Positions 31,480-43,955 of a stretch of DNA of 64,000 nt are shown here, piece by piece. This DNA is from Terramyces sp. JEL0728. Lineage: Eukaryota > Chytridiomycota > Chytridiomycetes > Rhizophydiales > Terramycetaceae. How positions within the stretch are numbered: the first letter of the stretch is position 1; every line of letters begins with the position of its first letter. A program made the translations under genes and the position numbers. The notes beneath the pieces were generated by a model, which did no database searches, was not told the origin of the DNA, and saw only the letters and a list, made by a program, of their open reading frames with translations. The stretch is taken from the NCBI GenBank assembly GCA_027603945.1, contig JADIIU010000006.1, positions 1 to 64,000 of the forward strand. The letters run 5' to 3'.

Positions 31480-34309
31480 ATGAGCAGCAGCTTGGCAGGA
31501 ATTCCTAAATTCGACTCAAAACCAGCACAGGATTTTGACGACTTTGATGATATACTATCGCTTTCAAGTGACTCTGATAAACGTAAGTCGCATTAATGAT
31601 AGTCTCAAAGAAATCTTCTATTAAATCGAAAAAGAGCGTGAATGAAACCAAACTGTCTAATGTTGCGCTGGATAAGTCTAATTTCTCGTTGGCAGTCAAT
31701 ACCAAACCTACTTTAATGGATTCAATAAAGGAAAAGAAAGGTGTCAAATCAGTTCTGGATTCTTTAATGGGCGATGGCATTAAAAAGGAAGCGGAAACTA
31801 CCAAGCCGGGTGATGATTTTGGAACGTCGCTATTTCAAGAAGCTTCAAATAGAAGAAGACCCCCGCCGCCAAAGAAGGAAGAGGGTACAGACGATGAAAT
31901 GCTGGATATACTGGGATTTGGCAATGAAAAGCCAAACACAAAATCTAATTTGTTTGGTTCTAAAAGCGAAAGTAGCGGGGAAAAGAAAGACGCCTTGAGT
32001 AATTCAAAAGCCGATATTAGCGGCCACCAAAAAAAGGCTTCCAACGACATATTGGATAGTTCAAAGTCAAACACCCGTGGGCACCAAAAAAAGGCTTCCA
32101 ATGACATATTTACTAATTCAGATATGTTTGGGCCAAAGCCAGCTAATAGTATATTTGCAAACACAAAAGAAGAATCACTATTTGCTTCAAAACCAGCAGA
32201 CAGCTTATTCAAGCCTGCAGATAATATATTCAATGCAAAGCAAGAAAGCTTTAATTCTAAAAAACCGGAAAGACCAAAATCAGATAAATCAGTTCCGGGA
32301 AAACAAGATAAAGAGTAACTGTTTCTAATTCAGCGATGATATCCCATCATTCTTGCAAGAAGCATCTTCAAGAAGGAGAGGTAGAGGTTCAATAATGACA
32401 AATGACACAAATTCCAACTCACTTGCTTCGCAGCCATCAAAAATTACTGCTGATAGTATCAACTGTAAGTTTACACTAATATTAGTTTTGGACTATATAA
32501 AAGCAGATAAAACTACCAAGGATTTAGTTCCTGATGCTACTGTTACTTCAAAGTCTGATCCACCAAAATTAGGAATATTGGATATTTTGGACAAACAGTT
32601 ACCACTTAAACCAGACAAGAAAATAAAACTGCACAAAAACTCTGATTCCTCGTCAATCGCCATGTTAAGCGATACTGACGAAGCAAGCTCTCCTCTTGCA
32701 GCTTCGTTCAAAACAAACTCTAAAAAGTCATCAATGAAATCGAAATCGTCGTTTGTTAAAGAGTCGAAAGATAATGGATTGGTAAATGAGCTGGAAACAA
32801 AGTTGAAAATAGCTTTGAATGACTTGGAAAATCTAAAGAATGACTTGAAAGAAGAGAAACTGAAATTGCAGGAAAAGGAAACCAAATCAAAAAAAGAAAT
32901 GCTTGATTTGGAACATACTCTCAAATTCGAAAATGAACAAGAAACAGCGGCTCTGAAAAAAGAGAGAGACGATGCGCTGCACAAAGTAGAATCTGTTGGA
33001 AAGGAATACGAACAAAAATTGCAGGTTCAAGAAGCATTACACAAACAGAGACTAGAGGAATATGCTGCAAACATTGCAAAGAGCGATAAATTAAACCATC
33101 TAGTCGGAAAGGTAGAAACAACCAACGAGCAGATGGCCCAGCTGCAATCAAAGTTCAATCATACATACGAAGAGAATCTAAAAGCTAGACAAGAATCAAT
33201 ACTACAAAAGGAATCCCTACTGGCAAACCTTCAACAGCAATTACAAAAAGAATCCCAAGAATTGGAAAAGGAAAGACAAAAAGCTGGAATATTGCTTGAA
33301 AAATTGGAAACTAATATCAAAGAATCCAATGAAAGGTTGGAACAAGAACGTATAAATTCCCAAAAAGAAAAAACTAGTCTACAATCAGGAATGGTTGAAT
33401 TTGAACAAACAAGAGACTCGATTCTGTTTTCTCTTAATCAGGAGAAAGCCTCTTTTGAGAATGAAAGACACCAATGGGATCAAGATAGAAAGAAACTCTT
33501 GCACAAGATAAACCAAGATCGTAAAGAAATTTCTATTCAAAAAGCCCAGCTGTCTTCCCAAGAACGAAGACAAACCCAACTTTTCGAACAACAATCGCAG
33601 CAACTGAAATCCAATCAGAATCAATTCCAAGCCGAATATAATATTTTTGAACAAGATAGATTGGATTTATCAAACAAAACGATCGAACTGAACAAGCAGG
33701 CGTTGATTTTCAATACAGAAAAGCTCAAACTCGAGAATAAAGAAAAGGAAGTGGTGGTGGCAATGCAGGTACTCGAAGAAGAGAAACAGGGAATCGTAAA
33801 GAAACTTGATTTAATAAGCAAGAATAGAGATTATGCAGGTACATATTGGGTAATGCTAGTTGCTGAAAAACAGAATAATTTGCAAGTCTTGCGTAATATT
33901 GAAATGAAAAAGAAAGAAATCGAGGAACAGAGATACATGTACCAGTCTGACTTGGAACAATACAAACAAAAACGGAAAGAGTACTTTAACGACCGTATCA
34001 ATTGGAGCAGGAAGCAATCGTACAAACCACGGTACAGCGTACGATCAGGCGAAATAAACCCGGCACATGCTTTGCGAGATCCAGAGACAGTCAAAGAGGT
34101 GTGGGCAGACAAACCAATCGATGATATACAAAAAGACTTTAAAATTGCGCGACAGATTAATAATTGGACAAAGGAGGAGCAAGATCTAGCGGCAGAATTG
34201 GAGCTTAAAGTGGATTCGTTCTTGATGCAACACGAAAGAGTAAGTTGTATTAAAATAGGAATCAAGGAATAATCAGAGAGTGAATTTGTATAAAACTGCT
34301 CAGCGTTGA
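31480..34309 (+). CDS. FBF1-like coiled-coil protein (transition fibre)
   Basis: Five exons, 31480..31582, 31603..32314, 32334..32464, 32486..34239 and 34259..34309, 916 aa. Introns: gtaagtcgcattaatgatag (20), gtaactgtttctaattcag (19), a 21-nt one that is in frame without a stop, and gtaagttgtattaaaatag (19). The first 330 residues are disordered with paired acidic motifs (AQDFDDFDDILSLSSD; DDEMLDILGFGNEK) and the recurring FLQEASxRRR element (SLFQEASNRRRPPPPKK; SFLQEASSRRRGRGS). Residues about 400-830 form a continuous coiled coil. This layout matches FBF1, which links transition fibres to the ciliary membrane. Family assignment is by architecture and short motifs. A diverged repeat (GHQKKASNDI) occurs twice near residue 185. 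Confidence 0.6.
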
Positions 34310-34387
34310 ATAAATGTCTTTTACAGTGCAGTTTTCGTATTCATTTCAACGAGATCATTCAAAATTGTAGTTTATATTTTAATAAAT

Positions 34388-35388
34388 TTAATAGCGAGAG
34401 CCATAGCCAGCATCTTCACGGTGGCTCATTGAAGCCATGGCGGAATCACTCAAGAGCGGGTCTTTAATATCCCAAGTATTCATTTTGCACCCGACAGCAA
34501 ATTCCAAATCTTCTTTTGTGATAGTGTCCCAGAATTTATATACCATCATGACAGCCAGCAGGGTCAAAATTACCGAAAAGAACATTCCATCCAGGTAGTG
34601 CTTTGCCATTTCACACAAATTTGAAGAGAACTGGAATGCCAATATTTGTGCGAGGACAAAGAATACTGCTGCAACAGAAATATCAACTACTGTTAACAAT
34701 AATTACCAAGTGGCCATCGATCATCCAAAGTAGTGAATACAAGAAAAACTTGGGCTACGAAATAAATAAATGCAAATCCGGAACAAAAGATAAAGTACAA
34801 GGTCCATACTGCACTTGGGCTTGCAGAAGAGAATCCTGCAATATTCTGAAAAGTGGCAATATCAATAAACAACGATCCGCCAAATACAATCAAAGTAGAG
34901 ATCCTGATCAGCTACAATTAATAAAGTATTACCCAAAGGGAGAGAGCAGTTCCATCTTCGATAAACTGGAAAGGGACGAAAGCGTTCATAAACAAGGTCC
35001 AAAAAGTAGCCAAGATCAACGAAGTGTGAACCGCAGCAGCATAAGGGTACGCCGAAGAAGATAAAGGAATAATCCCAGAGACAGTGATAAATTCTGCAAT
35101 TATAGTTGCGGCGTACATGTAAAAGAACATTACGATTTCTTTCCTCCCTACTGCAGTGTATTTAAATTTGATGTGTGAAATCATGATAGTGGTCATAACT
35201 AGTGCTACTACATGTATAACTAGGGTTGCCGGTTCGAAAATTAAAACCCCTCCAATTTGTATATTTCTGGAATAGCATGAAGGTTCTCTTCCATTTCCTA
35301 CCAACGGACATAGTGTTATTCCGATTTGATTGCAGAAATAATCGAAAGAACCAAATGAGAGTGACACTGGTGCGGGAGTTACTGACAT
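34388..35388 (-). CDS. CHS7: chitin synthase export chaperone CHS7
   Basis: Three exons, complement(34388..34686, 34707..34911, 34933..35388), 319 aa. Introns are 21 and 20 nt. Hallmarks: FGSFDYFCNQIGITLCPLVG, PSCYSRNIQIGGVLIFEP, SHIKFKYTAVGRKEIVMFFY, PYAAAVHTSLILATFWTLFMN and FQFIEDGTALSLWLIR, the last completed by splicing. Seven membrane helices. CHS7 is the ER chaperone needed for export of chitin synthase III, so it marks a fungus with a chitin wall. The second intron has tandem acceptors (cagtag); the downstream one gives RWPLVDISVAAV, matching the family length. Confidence 0.95.
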
Positions 35389-35812
35389 TTTTAGAAAGAT
35401 TTTTTGTTTTGAATTTCACCACGATCGGCGGTGTGTTTGAGCCTCCCTTTTGACTGAACGAAAAATGAGGCTGAATAAGAAATAAGACTAGAGATCAATT
35501 GGCTATAAAATTATAGCCCAGTAAATTCAAACGAATATTGCAGTAGCATACTACTATGTTTTGTGTTTATTTTTGGGGTGGAGTTGAACCATTGTTTATT
35601 CCACTGTTCCATAATAAACAGAGTAATCAAAAATACTCGCCAGATAATGATTGATCAGTCCGAAATGGTTACACCAGTGACCCAAATTTTGGCTGTTTCA
35701 GAATACTAGAATGAACTGTCGTTTGGTACTAGTTTGACCGAAATAAGTTTCCATACTCTAAATCTATTTATTTGAAAATACCATTAGACACGAGCAGACA
35801 TGAATTTTTTTC
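35389..35812. other. intergenic, divergent promoters
   Basis: 424 nt between divergent CHS7 and SLX1. It contains a perfect 18-bp palindrome ggctataaaattatagcc at 35501..35518, 113 nt upstream of the CHS7 start. No coding signal seen. Confidence 0.5.
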
Positions 35813-36718
35813 ATGTTGGAATCTTCAAAACCTATATTTTACGCGTGCTACTTGCTGATATCCCAAGCACCGTCAAAAAAGAATGTAGTGTACGTCGGAT
35901 CAACACCAAACCCAATCCGCCGACTACGACAGCACAACGGAGAAATAGTTGGTGGTGCGAAAAAGACAATGAAAAGCAGACCTTGGAACATGGCTATTGT
36001 AGTCTATGGCTTCACTTCGAAATTCGCTGCCCTGCAGTTTGAATGGGCATGGCAGAATCCACATAAATCAAGGCATTTCAAAGATAAAGTATTTGCTGGA
36101 AAGCAGAGCGAACGATTTCTACCATCAAAACTGAAAGCACTGTATTTATTATTGACTTTGGATCATTTTCAGCGATGGCCATTAAACTTGCATTTTACCA
36201 TGGATTCAATATGCACCAAATTCACTAATCTGGGAGCAGTTTCAAAACATGTCAAGATTTCCGTTGGATCACTGCAGACATTGGAATATAACGAGGACGC
36301 ACTTGAACAGCACATTCGCTATGAATCTACTACCTGCCAGATGTGTAATGAAAATGTAGATATTGAGTGTGGAGAATGGCTGACTTGCAGCGACTCTCGC
36401 TGTCCAATGATTTCACACCTGTTTTGTTTATCAAATAGATTCTTGGAAAAAGAAAAGCAACTTACCGGAAATGAGATGTTGATTCCGCTCAACGGTGTTT
36501 GTCCAATCTGCCAAATTGATCTAAAATGGGGCTCGTTGATCAAATCAATGAAGACGAGATTAGCTAGCCAGAAAATAATTTCTGGCAGGGCTGGTGATGG
36601 TTTAAAATGTATGCCCAAAGGAAACTGTAAATTGATTGTACTCGATGATAGCGCGACAGAAGATCTGGGGGGAGTATCCAAATCACTGAGCACACTAAGC
36701 TTGGAAGCAATCCAATAA
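35813..36718 (+). CDS. SLX1: structure-specific endonuclease subunit SLX1
   Basis: Intronless, 301 aa. N-terminal GIY-YIG nuclease domain: FYACYLLISQAP, VVYVGSTPNPIRRLRQHNGE (Arg and His of the active site), then RPWNMAIVVYGFTSKFAALQFEWAWQNP with the catalytic Glu. C-terminal SLX1-type RING/PHD finger: CQMCNENV, EWLTCSDSRCPMISHLFC, NGVCPICQIDLKWGSLI. With SLX4 it cuts Holliday junctions and flaps in the nucleus. Domain order and size match the family. An RMI1-like dissolvasome subunit lies elsewhere in this window, but nothing links the two loci. Confidence 0.95.
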   Translation: MLESSKPIFYACYLLISQAPSKKNVVYVGSTPNPIRRLRQHNGEIVGGAKKTMKSRPWNMAIVVYGFTSKFAALQFEWAWQNPHKSRHFKDKVFAGKQSERFLPSKLKALYLLLTLDHFQRWPLNLHFTMDSICTKFTNLGAVSKHVKISVGSLQTLEYNEDALEQHIRYESTTCQMCNENVDIECGEWLTCSDSRCPMISHLFCLSNRFLEKEKQLTGNEMLIPLNGVCPICQIDLKWGSLIKSMKTRLASQKIISGRAGDGLKCMPKGNCKLIVLDDSATEDLGGVSKSLSTLSLEAIQ

Positions 36719-36761
36719 ACTGTGTATTTAAAGCCTAAATAGGTTCCAGTGAGCTTTATTT

Positions 36762-39406
36762 CTACAAATGCAATCGAAGCAAGTTATCGCTACCAGCAGT
36801 TACAAACAGCTTGTACTTTTTCTTTTGCTTATCACTTGTCACAATCCTAGCATTAATAGCGAGTACCATTTGCAACCCACCACTTCAGTTTTGCCAATCT
36901 CCTTGTCGAGAAACTCGAATTTGCCAACATCCTCCATCGCATCGGTATCTCTTTGTTCTAATTTACCACTATGCACTTTCCATATAGAACAACCAGTAAA
37001 ACTCTCTTGCTCTTTGATTACGTTTCCATTTTGATCCATCAATGTTCCAGAATATACAAATGTGCCCTGAGGACTAAAATGTCCTTCAAGTCTTGCATCT
37101 TGTCTGTTGATTCTTGGACTGTACTTTTTAACTAGCGTTTCAGTTGTCAAGTCGAATAGTCGCAGTTGATGGTCAGATGAAATGAGAATAAAGTTATCAA
37201 ACAGCGGATGAGATTCCATATGGAATACTGGGCATTTTCTACATCAATAATCAATTACGTCAATTTAACGTCATCCAGTGGTATTGTATGTAGGAGTTGT
37301 AAGGTGCGGAGCTTGTAAATGCGTAAAGAGTAGGACAATGAAACTACTAATTTTTGTTGTAGTGGATCACTCGGTGCTCCACAGAATACGAATGCAGTTA
37401 TTGGCTCATTGGCATGAACCCCGCTCCTATTTGATCTATCTGAATGTATATTCCATATTTTCAAGCTTTGATCGCCAGAACAAGATATTGCCCTTTGGTT
37501 AACATTGAGTACCTAGTATCGTCACCAGGAATGTAGCCAATTTGGTTGATTATTCTCGTATGGTGCTTTTTCCACCATCTAACTACATTTCCTTCCTTCC
37601 AATTCCATAATTTTACATCAAACTCCATATCTGCACTTACCATCAATTCGTCGAAACTTGGATGGAAATTTAAACAAACTATAGGCTTTACTGTATTATT
37701 TTGGAGAGTGTTTAGGATAGTGTTTTTACCAACATCCCAAACTATTATATTTTTATCCGTTCCTGCTGTTGCTGCTATTATTTGGCCTGCATCACCAACT
37801 GTTTTTACATCCATTACTCTTATCGGTGTAGGAGATGGACCACACGCTTTCGCAATTGCAAAACTTGTATTTTCTTGCTCGTAGCTCAATGGCGGCATTT
37901 GATCCATTCCAAACTTTGATTTTTTTGACATATCCGTACTTAGAGATAGTTTTTGTGAGGGGGCTGTTTCTTGTATTTGTTTCCTTGGAGTAGGGTAGTA
38001 TGTTGGCTCTTCTGGCTCATATTTCACTACTTTTTCCTGTTTAACTATTGTCGAAATCAAGGCTAGTTTGCTGCTATTCACAAAAACTTTTCTTAAAGGT
38101 GTGCAATTGCAATCGCCATTGAAATATTTGGCTAGTGCATATGCAAATAATGGCGGAGAAGCTGATGTTGGATTGGTAACCAGCGATATCGAATCCCAGA
38201 ACTTTTGAATTTCCTTTTCCCAGTTGAATCTTTTATAAATATTATTCTCACTGGGAGATTCTGATAACAAATTATTTAATAAATGGTAATCTATGATTAA
38301 TATGGATTACCCGATGTGAACCAATCTGCTCTTACTCCTCCTTTCTTTTGTTCCTTTTGGACCAGTGGCCAAATTACCATCTTTAATGTACGATCTGCGA
38401 TTTGCACTTGGTCTATTGAATTCAAATACAACAACAAATATTTGCCAAGCACATAAATGAGATCTTCAAATGACGGGATTAATTGGGGATTGTCCAGACT
38501 TGCCATTACTTTCTGGACTAATACTACTCCTTTTCCAAAATCGTTTTTACGTATATAGTATTCCATTTTTAATTTGTTTGAAACTTTATCTGGAATTTGC
38601 GCTTCTATCCGATAATTTTCTGCTGTTTGTTCCATATTACTATCCAATAAATACTTGTAGATTGATATTTTATCAATAGCTTGGTTTGTACTTGAATCGA
38701 GTATCTTTTCAATTTTATTGGAGATTGAAGGTGTTTTATGTCTTGGAGGCTGTTTTCTCCTGGTTCCTGTTGGTGGGGTAGGAGTAAGTTCTACTTGGCG
38801 AGGGGGCGAGCTGTATCGTTCATTCATATGGGTTGGTTCTAATGCTGGAAGCGGTTCGCTGTACCATGGCGGTCTTTCCTTTTTCTTTGGTTTCTCTTCA
38901 ATTTCTTGCTTGTAAGTTTCAGCAGCAGTTGCAATCTCTGATAAATTGCTGGTTTGAATCGCTGTTAAATTGCTGGGTTTACTCTCCTGAACTGTCAGTG
39001 AATTCAACGATTCGTGCGAGGATGATTTTACATTGCTGTTCTTTTTAATTAAATCTTTAATCATATCTATATTTTGCTCTTTGTTATCCCACCATCCACT
39101 CCTCCTTTTCCTTGAGGTTGATTTTGAACCTTGGACAATTGGTTTAACAGGAGTTTCAAACACTATCGAGTTTGATTTCTTTATTGTCGGCAGAGGTTCG
39201 TAATTCTGAGTAGGTTTACGTTCAACCTCAATTTTGTATGTTATTGGTGATTTCATTGTTTTAATTGGAGGCAAGATTGACATTGAACGCGTAAAAGTTT
39301 TGCGAAATTCAAAACTACTGGCATCTTGCGAATTGTGAAGAGTACCATCTAGATCCTCCTGGTATGATTTGAACAATACCGGAAATGAGGTTGCTGCGAA
39401 ATACAT
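36762..39406 (-). CDS. large WD40-repeat protein, 5' exon uncertain
   Basis: At least five exons, complement(36762..36846, 36867..37238, 37259..37492, 37513..38290, 38311..39406+), about 854 aa from the first in-frame ATG. All four introns are 20 nt (for example gtaatccatattaatcatag, gtactcaatgttaaccaaag). The frame stays open upstream of that ATG (LPPHLVGKLQLDAFLYYM) back to an AG at 39461, so a short first exon is missing from my model. The middle third is disordered and basic; residues about 290-440 are helical (a LisH-like KISIYKYLLDSNMEQTAENY). The C-terminal 330 residues form a WD40 propeller: ATAGTDKNIIVWDV, VSADMEFDVKLWNW, ISCSGDQSLKIWNI, VTAGSDNLLRLHL. Family not recognised. Confidence 0.75.
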
Positions 39407-39574
39407 GTAATACAAAAATGCATCAAGTTGTAATTTACCCACCAGATGAGGAGGCAGAGCCTATCAAAGGATTTTTATTCAACGCGGGGTAATTGTGGTT
39501 ATCACAATTGCAGAGTAAAACAATATGGATGACGTACATCTTCCTAAAATAAGAAAAACAAACAGTAGCACACT

Positions 39575-40403
39575 ATGCTCATCCAAATAGTGTCAAATAC
39601 ATTCCTTGCTGCAGCATTGCTAAGCTGCATTTTACTGCTAGGATACATATTCAATTACAAGTTGCAGAAACGATCTTATGCGCGATTGATCATAGCGATC
39701 TTGTGTTTAAATATCGCTGCAATACTACACAGATTGGCTATAGATCAGATAGGCGATCCGGCAGGCTTAGTACATGTAATACACGATGTGTTTTTGATAA
39801 CTATTGGACATTTTTGCGCAACTGGAATTTCTTTGATTAATATCCAGACACTGACTATATTCAAAGTACTGGATGAAAGAATTACGAGACGCAAGTTGAC
39901 GGCATTATACGTTTATTTTGGAGCTTTATGTGTACTGGCCGTAATTATCCATAACCTACAAAACGATATTGGAGTTTTGAAGTTTTCGTTTCAGGTACTG
40001 GTGGCGATAGATATTCTCTCTATTATAATATTTGATAACTTTATGGGGATTTATATTACAATCCTTTTGATGGGCAAGATCAAGCATGCGGTACAAACTC
40101 AAAGAGAAATGACACTTTTACTGCTGGGAAACTTTCTGGCAGTCTTGAATAGTTGGGTAGGGTACATTATATTCATGTATGTCGTTGTATACCCTTCTGA
40201 AGACGGTAGCTCTTGCTAATGTAGATCGGGTAACAAACAGCTGGTTCTTTTTGCAATTTGCTATGGTTACGAACCAAACTGTGATGGTGGTTTTGCTATT
40301 TTTCAAATTTAAGACCTTGGCACTTCTAAGAGTGCCGAAAAAGAAAGTTGCAATTCCGGATGTTTCGTTACCGGACACAAAGGTCAACCCGCTTTCATAT
40401 TAA
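39575..40403 (+). CDS. 7TM protein of unknown family, paralogue pair copy A
   Basis: Two exons, 39575..40205 and 40225..40403, 269 aa. The 19-nt intron gtagctcttgctaatgtag joins PSED to DRVTNSWFFLQFAMVTN. Seven hydrophobic segments are visible, with short loops: LAAALLSCILLLGYIF, LIIAILCLNIAAIL, VFLITIGHFCATGISL, LTALYVYFGALCVLAVII, LVAIDILSIIIFDNFMG, LLGNFLAVLNSWVGYI, TVMVVLLFFKFKTLALL. Highly conserved with its neighbour are INIQTLTIFKVLDERI and IFDNFMGIYITI. A receptor or transporter role is possible but not shown. Confidence 0.75.
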
Positions 40404-40642
40404 ACCATGCCCGTCTTAAAACTTGTAAAGGCGGATTCACATGTACTTTATTGTCCTTATAAATACAAGATTTTCTGAGAATTCCTTAATCTGTCTTTGT
40501 TTGGCACATTTGAAATCTCTCATTGAAATTGGGTGATTCAGATGCCTTGGTTTCCATGTGTCAAATGTAGATCGATTATTCCGCGATTCTATTAAAAATC
40601 CCGCAGAGACAATGTCTGACGTTTCACCAACTTTACTTTGCA

Positions 40643-41459
40643 ATGATAATAGACAGTATATCCGACATGTCAATTAGCATAACATTAGTGTCCAGCATTG
40701 CTCTCATTTCCTATATATTTCACTCAAAGTTGCATCAGAAAAGATATGCGCGTCTTTTGGTGTTTGTCCTCATTTTTAATATTCTTGGATTAATACACCG
40801 CTTGATACTCAACCAATTGCCGGATATTCCAGGATTCTCTCATGATGTGAACGATGTATTTCTTATTATCTGTGGACACATTAGCGGATCAGCTATATCG
40901 CTTATTAACATTCAAACTCTGACTATTTTCAAGGTTTTGGATGACAGGATATCAGCATTCAAAATAGCAGGACTGTACATATTTTTCATAACTGTTCTAG
41001 TTTTGGATATTATCTTGCACAACGCTCAGAACGCGATTGAAGCTCTTAGATCCCCATTTGTGGTTTTGGTTGGCATCGATGTCTTTTCTGTAACAATATT
41101 TGACAACTTTATGGGGATTTACATCACAATCATCCTACACGCGAGGATAAAATCCGCGGGTAAAAACAAGAACAACATACGGAGATTGCTGTTTGGAAAT
41201 ATCTGTGCAGTAGTAAACAGTTGGACGGCGATTAGCCTTTTTGCGTACATGGCGTTTTATCCATTCTCGGATTGTAATTATGGCTAATATAGACAAGGAA
41301 AACAACTACGTGTTTTTCATACAATATGCGCTTCTATGCAATCATGCGGTAATTATGATATTGATGTTCCTCAACTTCAAAACATTGGCATTGCTCAAAG
41401 TGCCACCAAAAAAAGCACAGTCCAAAGTGCTGCAAGAGAGTAGCAGGACAAGGGTGTAG
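40643..41459 (+). CDS. 7TM protein of unknown family, paralogue pair copy B
   Basis: Two exons, 40643..41273 and 41293..41459, 265 aa. The first exon is exactly 631 nt, the same as in copy A, and the 19-nt intron gtaattatggctaatatag sits at the same codon and phase (FSD|YKENNYVFFIQYALL). Shared motifs: QKRYARLL, INIQTLTIFKVLDDRI, IFDNFMGIYITI, FKTLALLKVP. The C-terminal tails differ. The pair is a recent tandem duplication, 240 nt apart, unrelated by visible motifs to the three larger 7TM genes at 13.5-18.2 kb. Confidence 0.75.
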
Positions 41460-41627
41460 TTGGTTCAAATGGTCTTGCGATATACAGATAATACGTTAAA
41501 TATAATGCACATTTAAGCGATTTTTGATTTGCTCAATGCCATTTCAGATTGATCAGAATTTCTACTCTAAAATATGCTGTCCTTAGTTCCTAGAATAGTT
41601 TACATTCAATTGAAGTTAAATAGGTAT

Positions 41628-42803
<1,176 letters not shown>

Positions 42804-43170
42804 TTTTCTCTAAAAAATATTTCGGAGCCGTGCAAACAGACATAGAGATGTGGCTTGAAGTGTTGGATGACACAGAGATTGGGAATATCTCTGTCTGCGA
42901 ATACCAATGTTCTTCAACGCAAAGGCTGTCTGGCCATTTAAAGGCCCAGTCTCTGATAGAGGCCTTCATGTATCGATTCTATGGGATGATTTCAAAGAAT
43001 GCATCCACTCAAACATTCCTGCAAAGTCCTACACCTGTGCACCAACCAAAGTCTCAAGGAATAATACCAGATGCTCTCAACCATTGTGAAACCCAAAAAA
43101 ATAGGGAACACGATGAAACGTTACGGCATGGCTCAAACCTATAAGTTGCGAAAAAGCGATTTTTTCCCTG
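42804..43170. other. intergenic, divergent promoters
   Basis: 367 nt between DAHP synthase and the Hv1-like gene. A plus-strand frame is open across most of it (from an ATG at 42849, MWLEVLDDTEIGN to 43144) but has no recognisable motif and sits in the promoter region; I do not call it a gene. Confidence 0.4.
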
Positions 43171-43893
43171 ATGAAAGTAAATTCTGAAAAGTACCATATC
43201 GAGAGTATTAGAACACACGCCGCTGTCGTAATATTAGTAGCAATAGATTTAATAGTGTGTCGTAGGATAATTATTAACCCTAGAAATATCTCTAATGGGA
43301 GTGCTGTTTGATTTCGCTACGCCATATGTTGGGACGGAATTTACTACCGCAATCAATACATTATCAACATCTATGCCTTACTGGACTAGCTTCAGAACCG
43401 CACTCTTTTGGATTTCAGCTTCTTTGCGGATCATTTTTACTCTAGAAACACTTTCAAGATTATTTTTCACAGAAACTGCACTGGTGCTATCCAGCCCGTT
43501 CCATATATTCGATGCGATCGTTGTGATTGTTTGTCTGGTATTGAAATTTACTCTCTCTGCACAAAACACTTTGATTTGCAACTTTCTAATCGCTTTCCGC
43601 TTGGCCAGGGTTTGGATTATTCTAGATTACATGTTTGATCAAGCTGAAGGACAAGCACAAGAAAAGCAAATTGCCGTTGAACGTCATTGCCAAGAATTAC
43701 TAAGGAATTCTGAAATTCAAAATACAAAATTGGCCAAAAAGTTGGAAAATACTCAGTCCAAATTGAATATTATGATGGGGTAACTATTATTAATTCTAGC
43801 GAAACTCAATTGGATTTTGACGATATGGCAAGTACCACAAATGTAAAAGGAAGGGGCGAAGATAGATTCTCCAAGCTAAGCTTTTTTGAATAG
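43171..43893 (+). CDS. Hv1-like voltage-sensor protein (voltage-gated proton channel family)
   Basis: Three exons, 43171..43261, 43284..43779 and 43800..43893, 226 aa. Introns are 22 and 20 nt (second gtaactattattaattctag). Four-helix voltage-sensor domain: S1 THAAVVILVAIDLIVCQISL keeps the Asp that forms the proton selectivity filter; S2 FWISASLRIIFTLETLSRLFF; S3 FHIFDAIVVIVCLVLKF; S4 CNFLIAFRLARVWIILDYMF. A coiled coil (about 155-200) follows, as in dimeric Hv1. Compared with the family S4 pattern RLWRxxR, this one has RLARVWI, so the third gating Arg and the Trp are missing; the second S3 Asp is Lys. It may conduct protons with altered gating or act as a sensor only. Confidence 0.75.
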
Positions 43894-43955
43894 ATATTTA
43901 TACTTTAATTTCATATCCAGAGTGTCTATCAATAATAGTAAACACAAAACCTCTA

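Noticed and set aside
34690..34706. A 17-nt intron in CHS7 using the first AG
   Set aside because: The next AG gives 20 nt and RWPLVDIS, matching CHS7 length; the 17-nt form inserts an extra Val.
42849..43144. Plus-strand ORF before the Hv1-like gene
   Set aside because: It lies in a divergent promoter region, shows no domain, and cannot be joined in phase to the channel exons.
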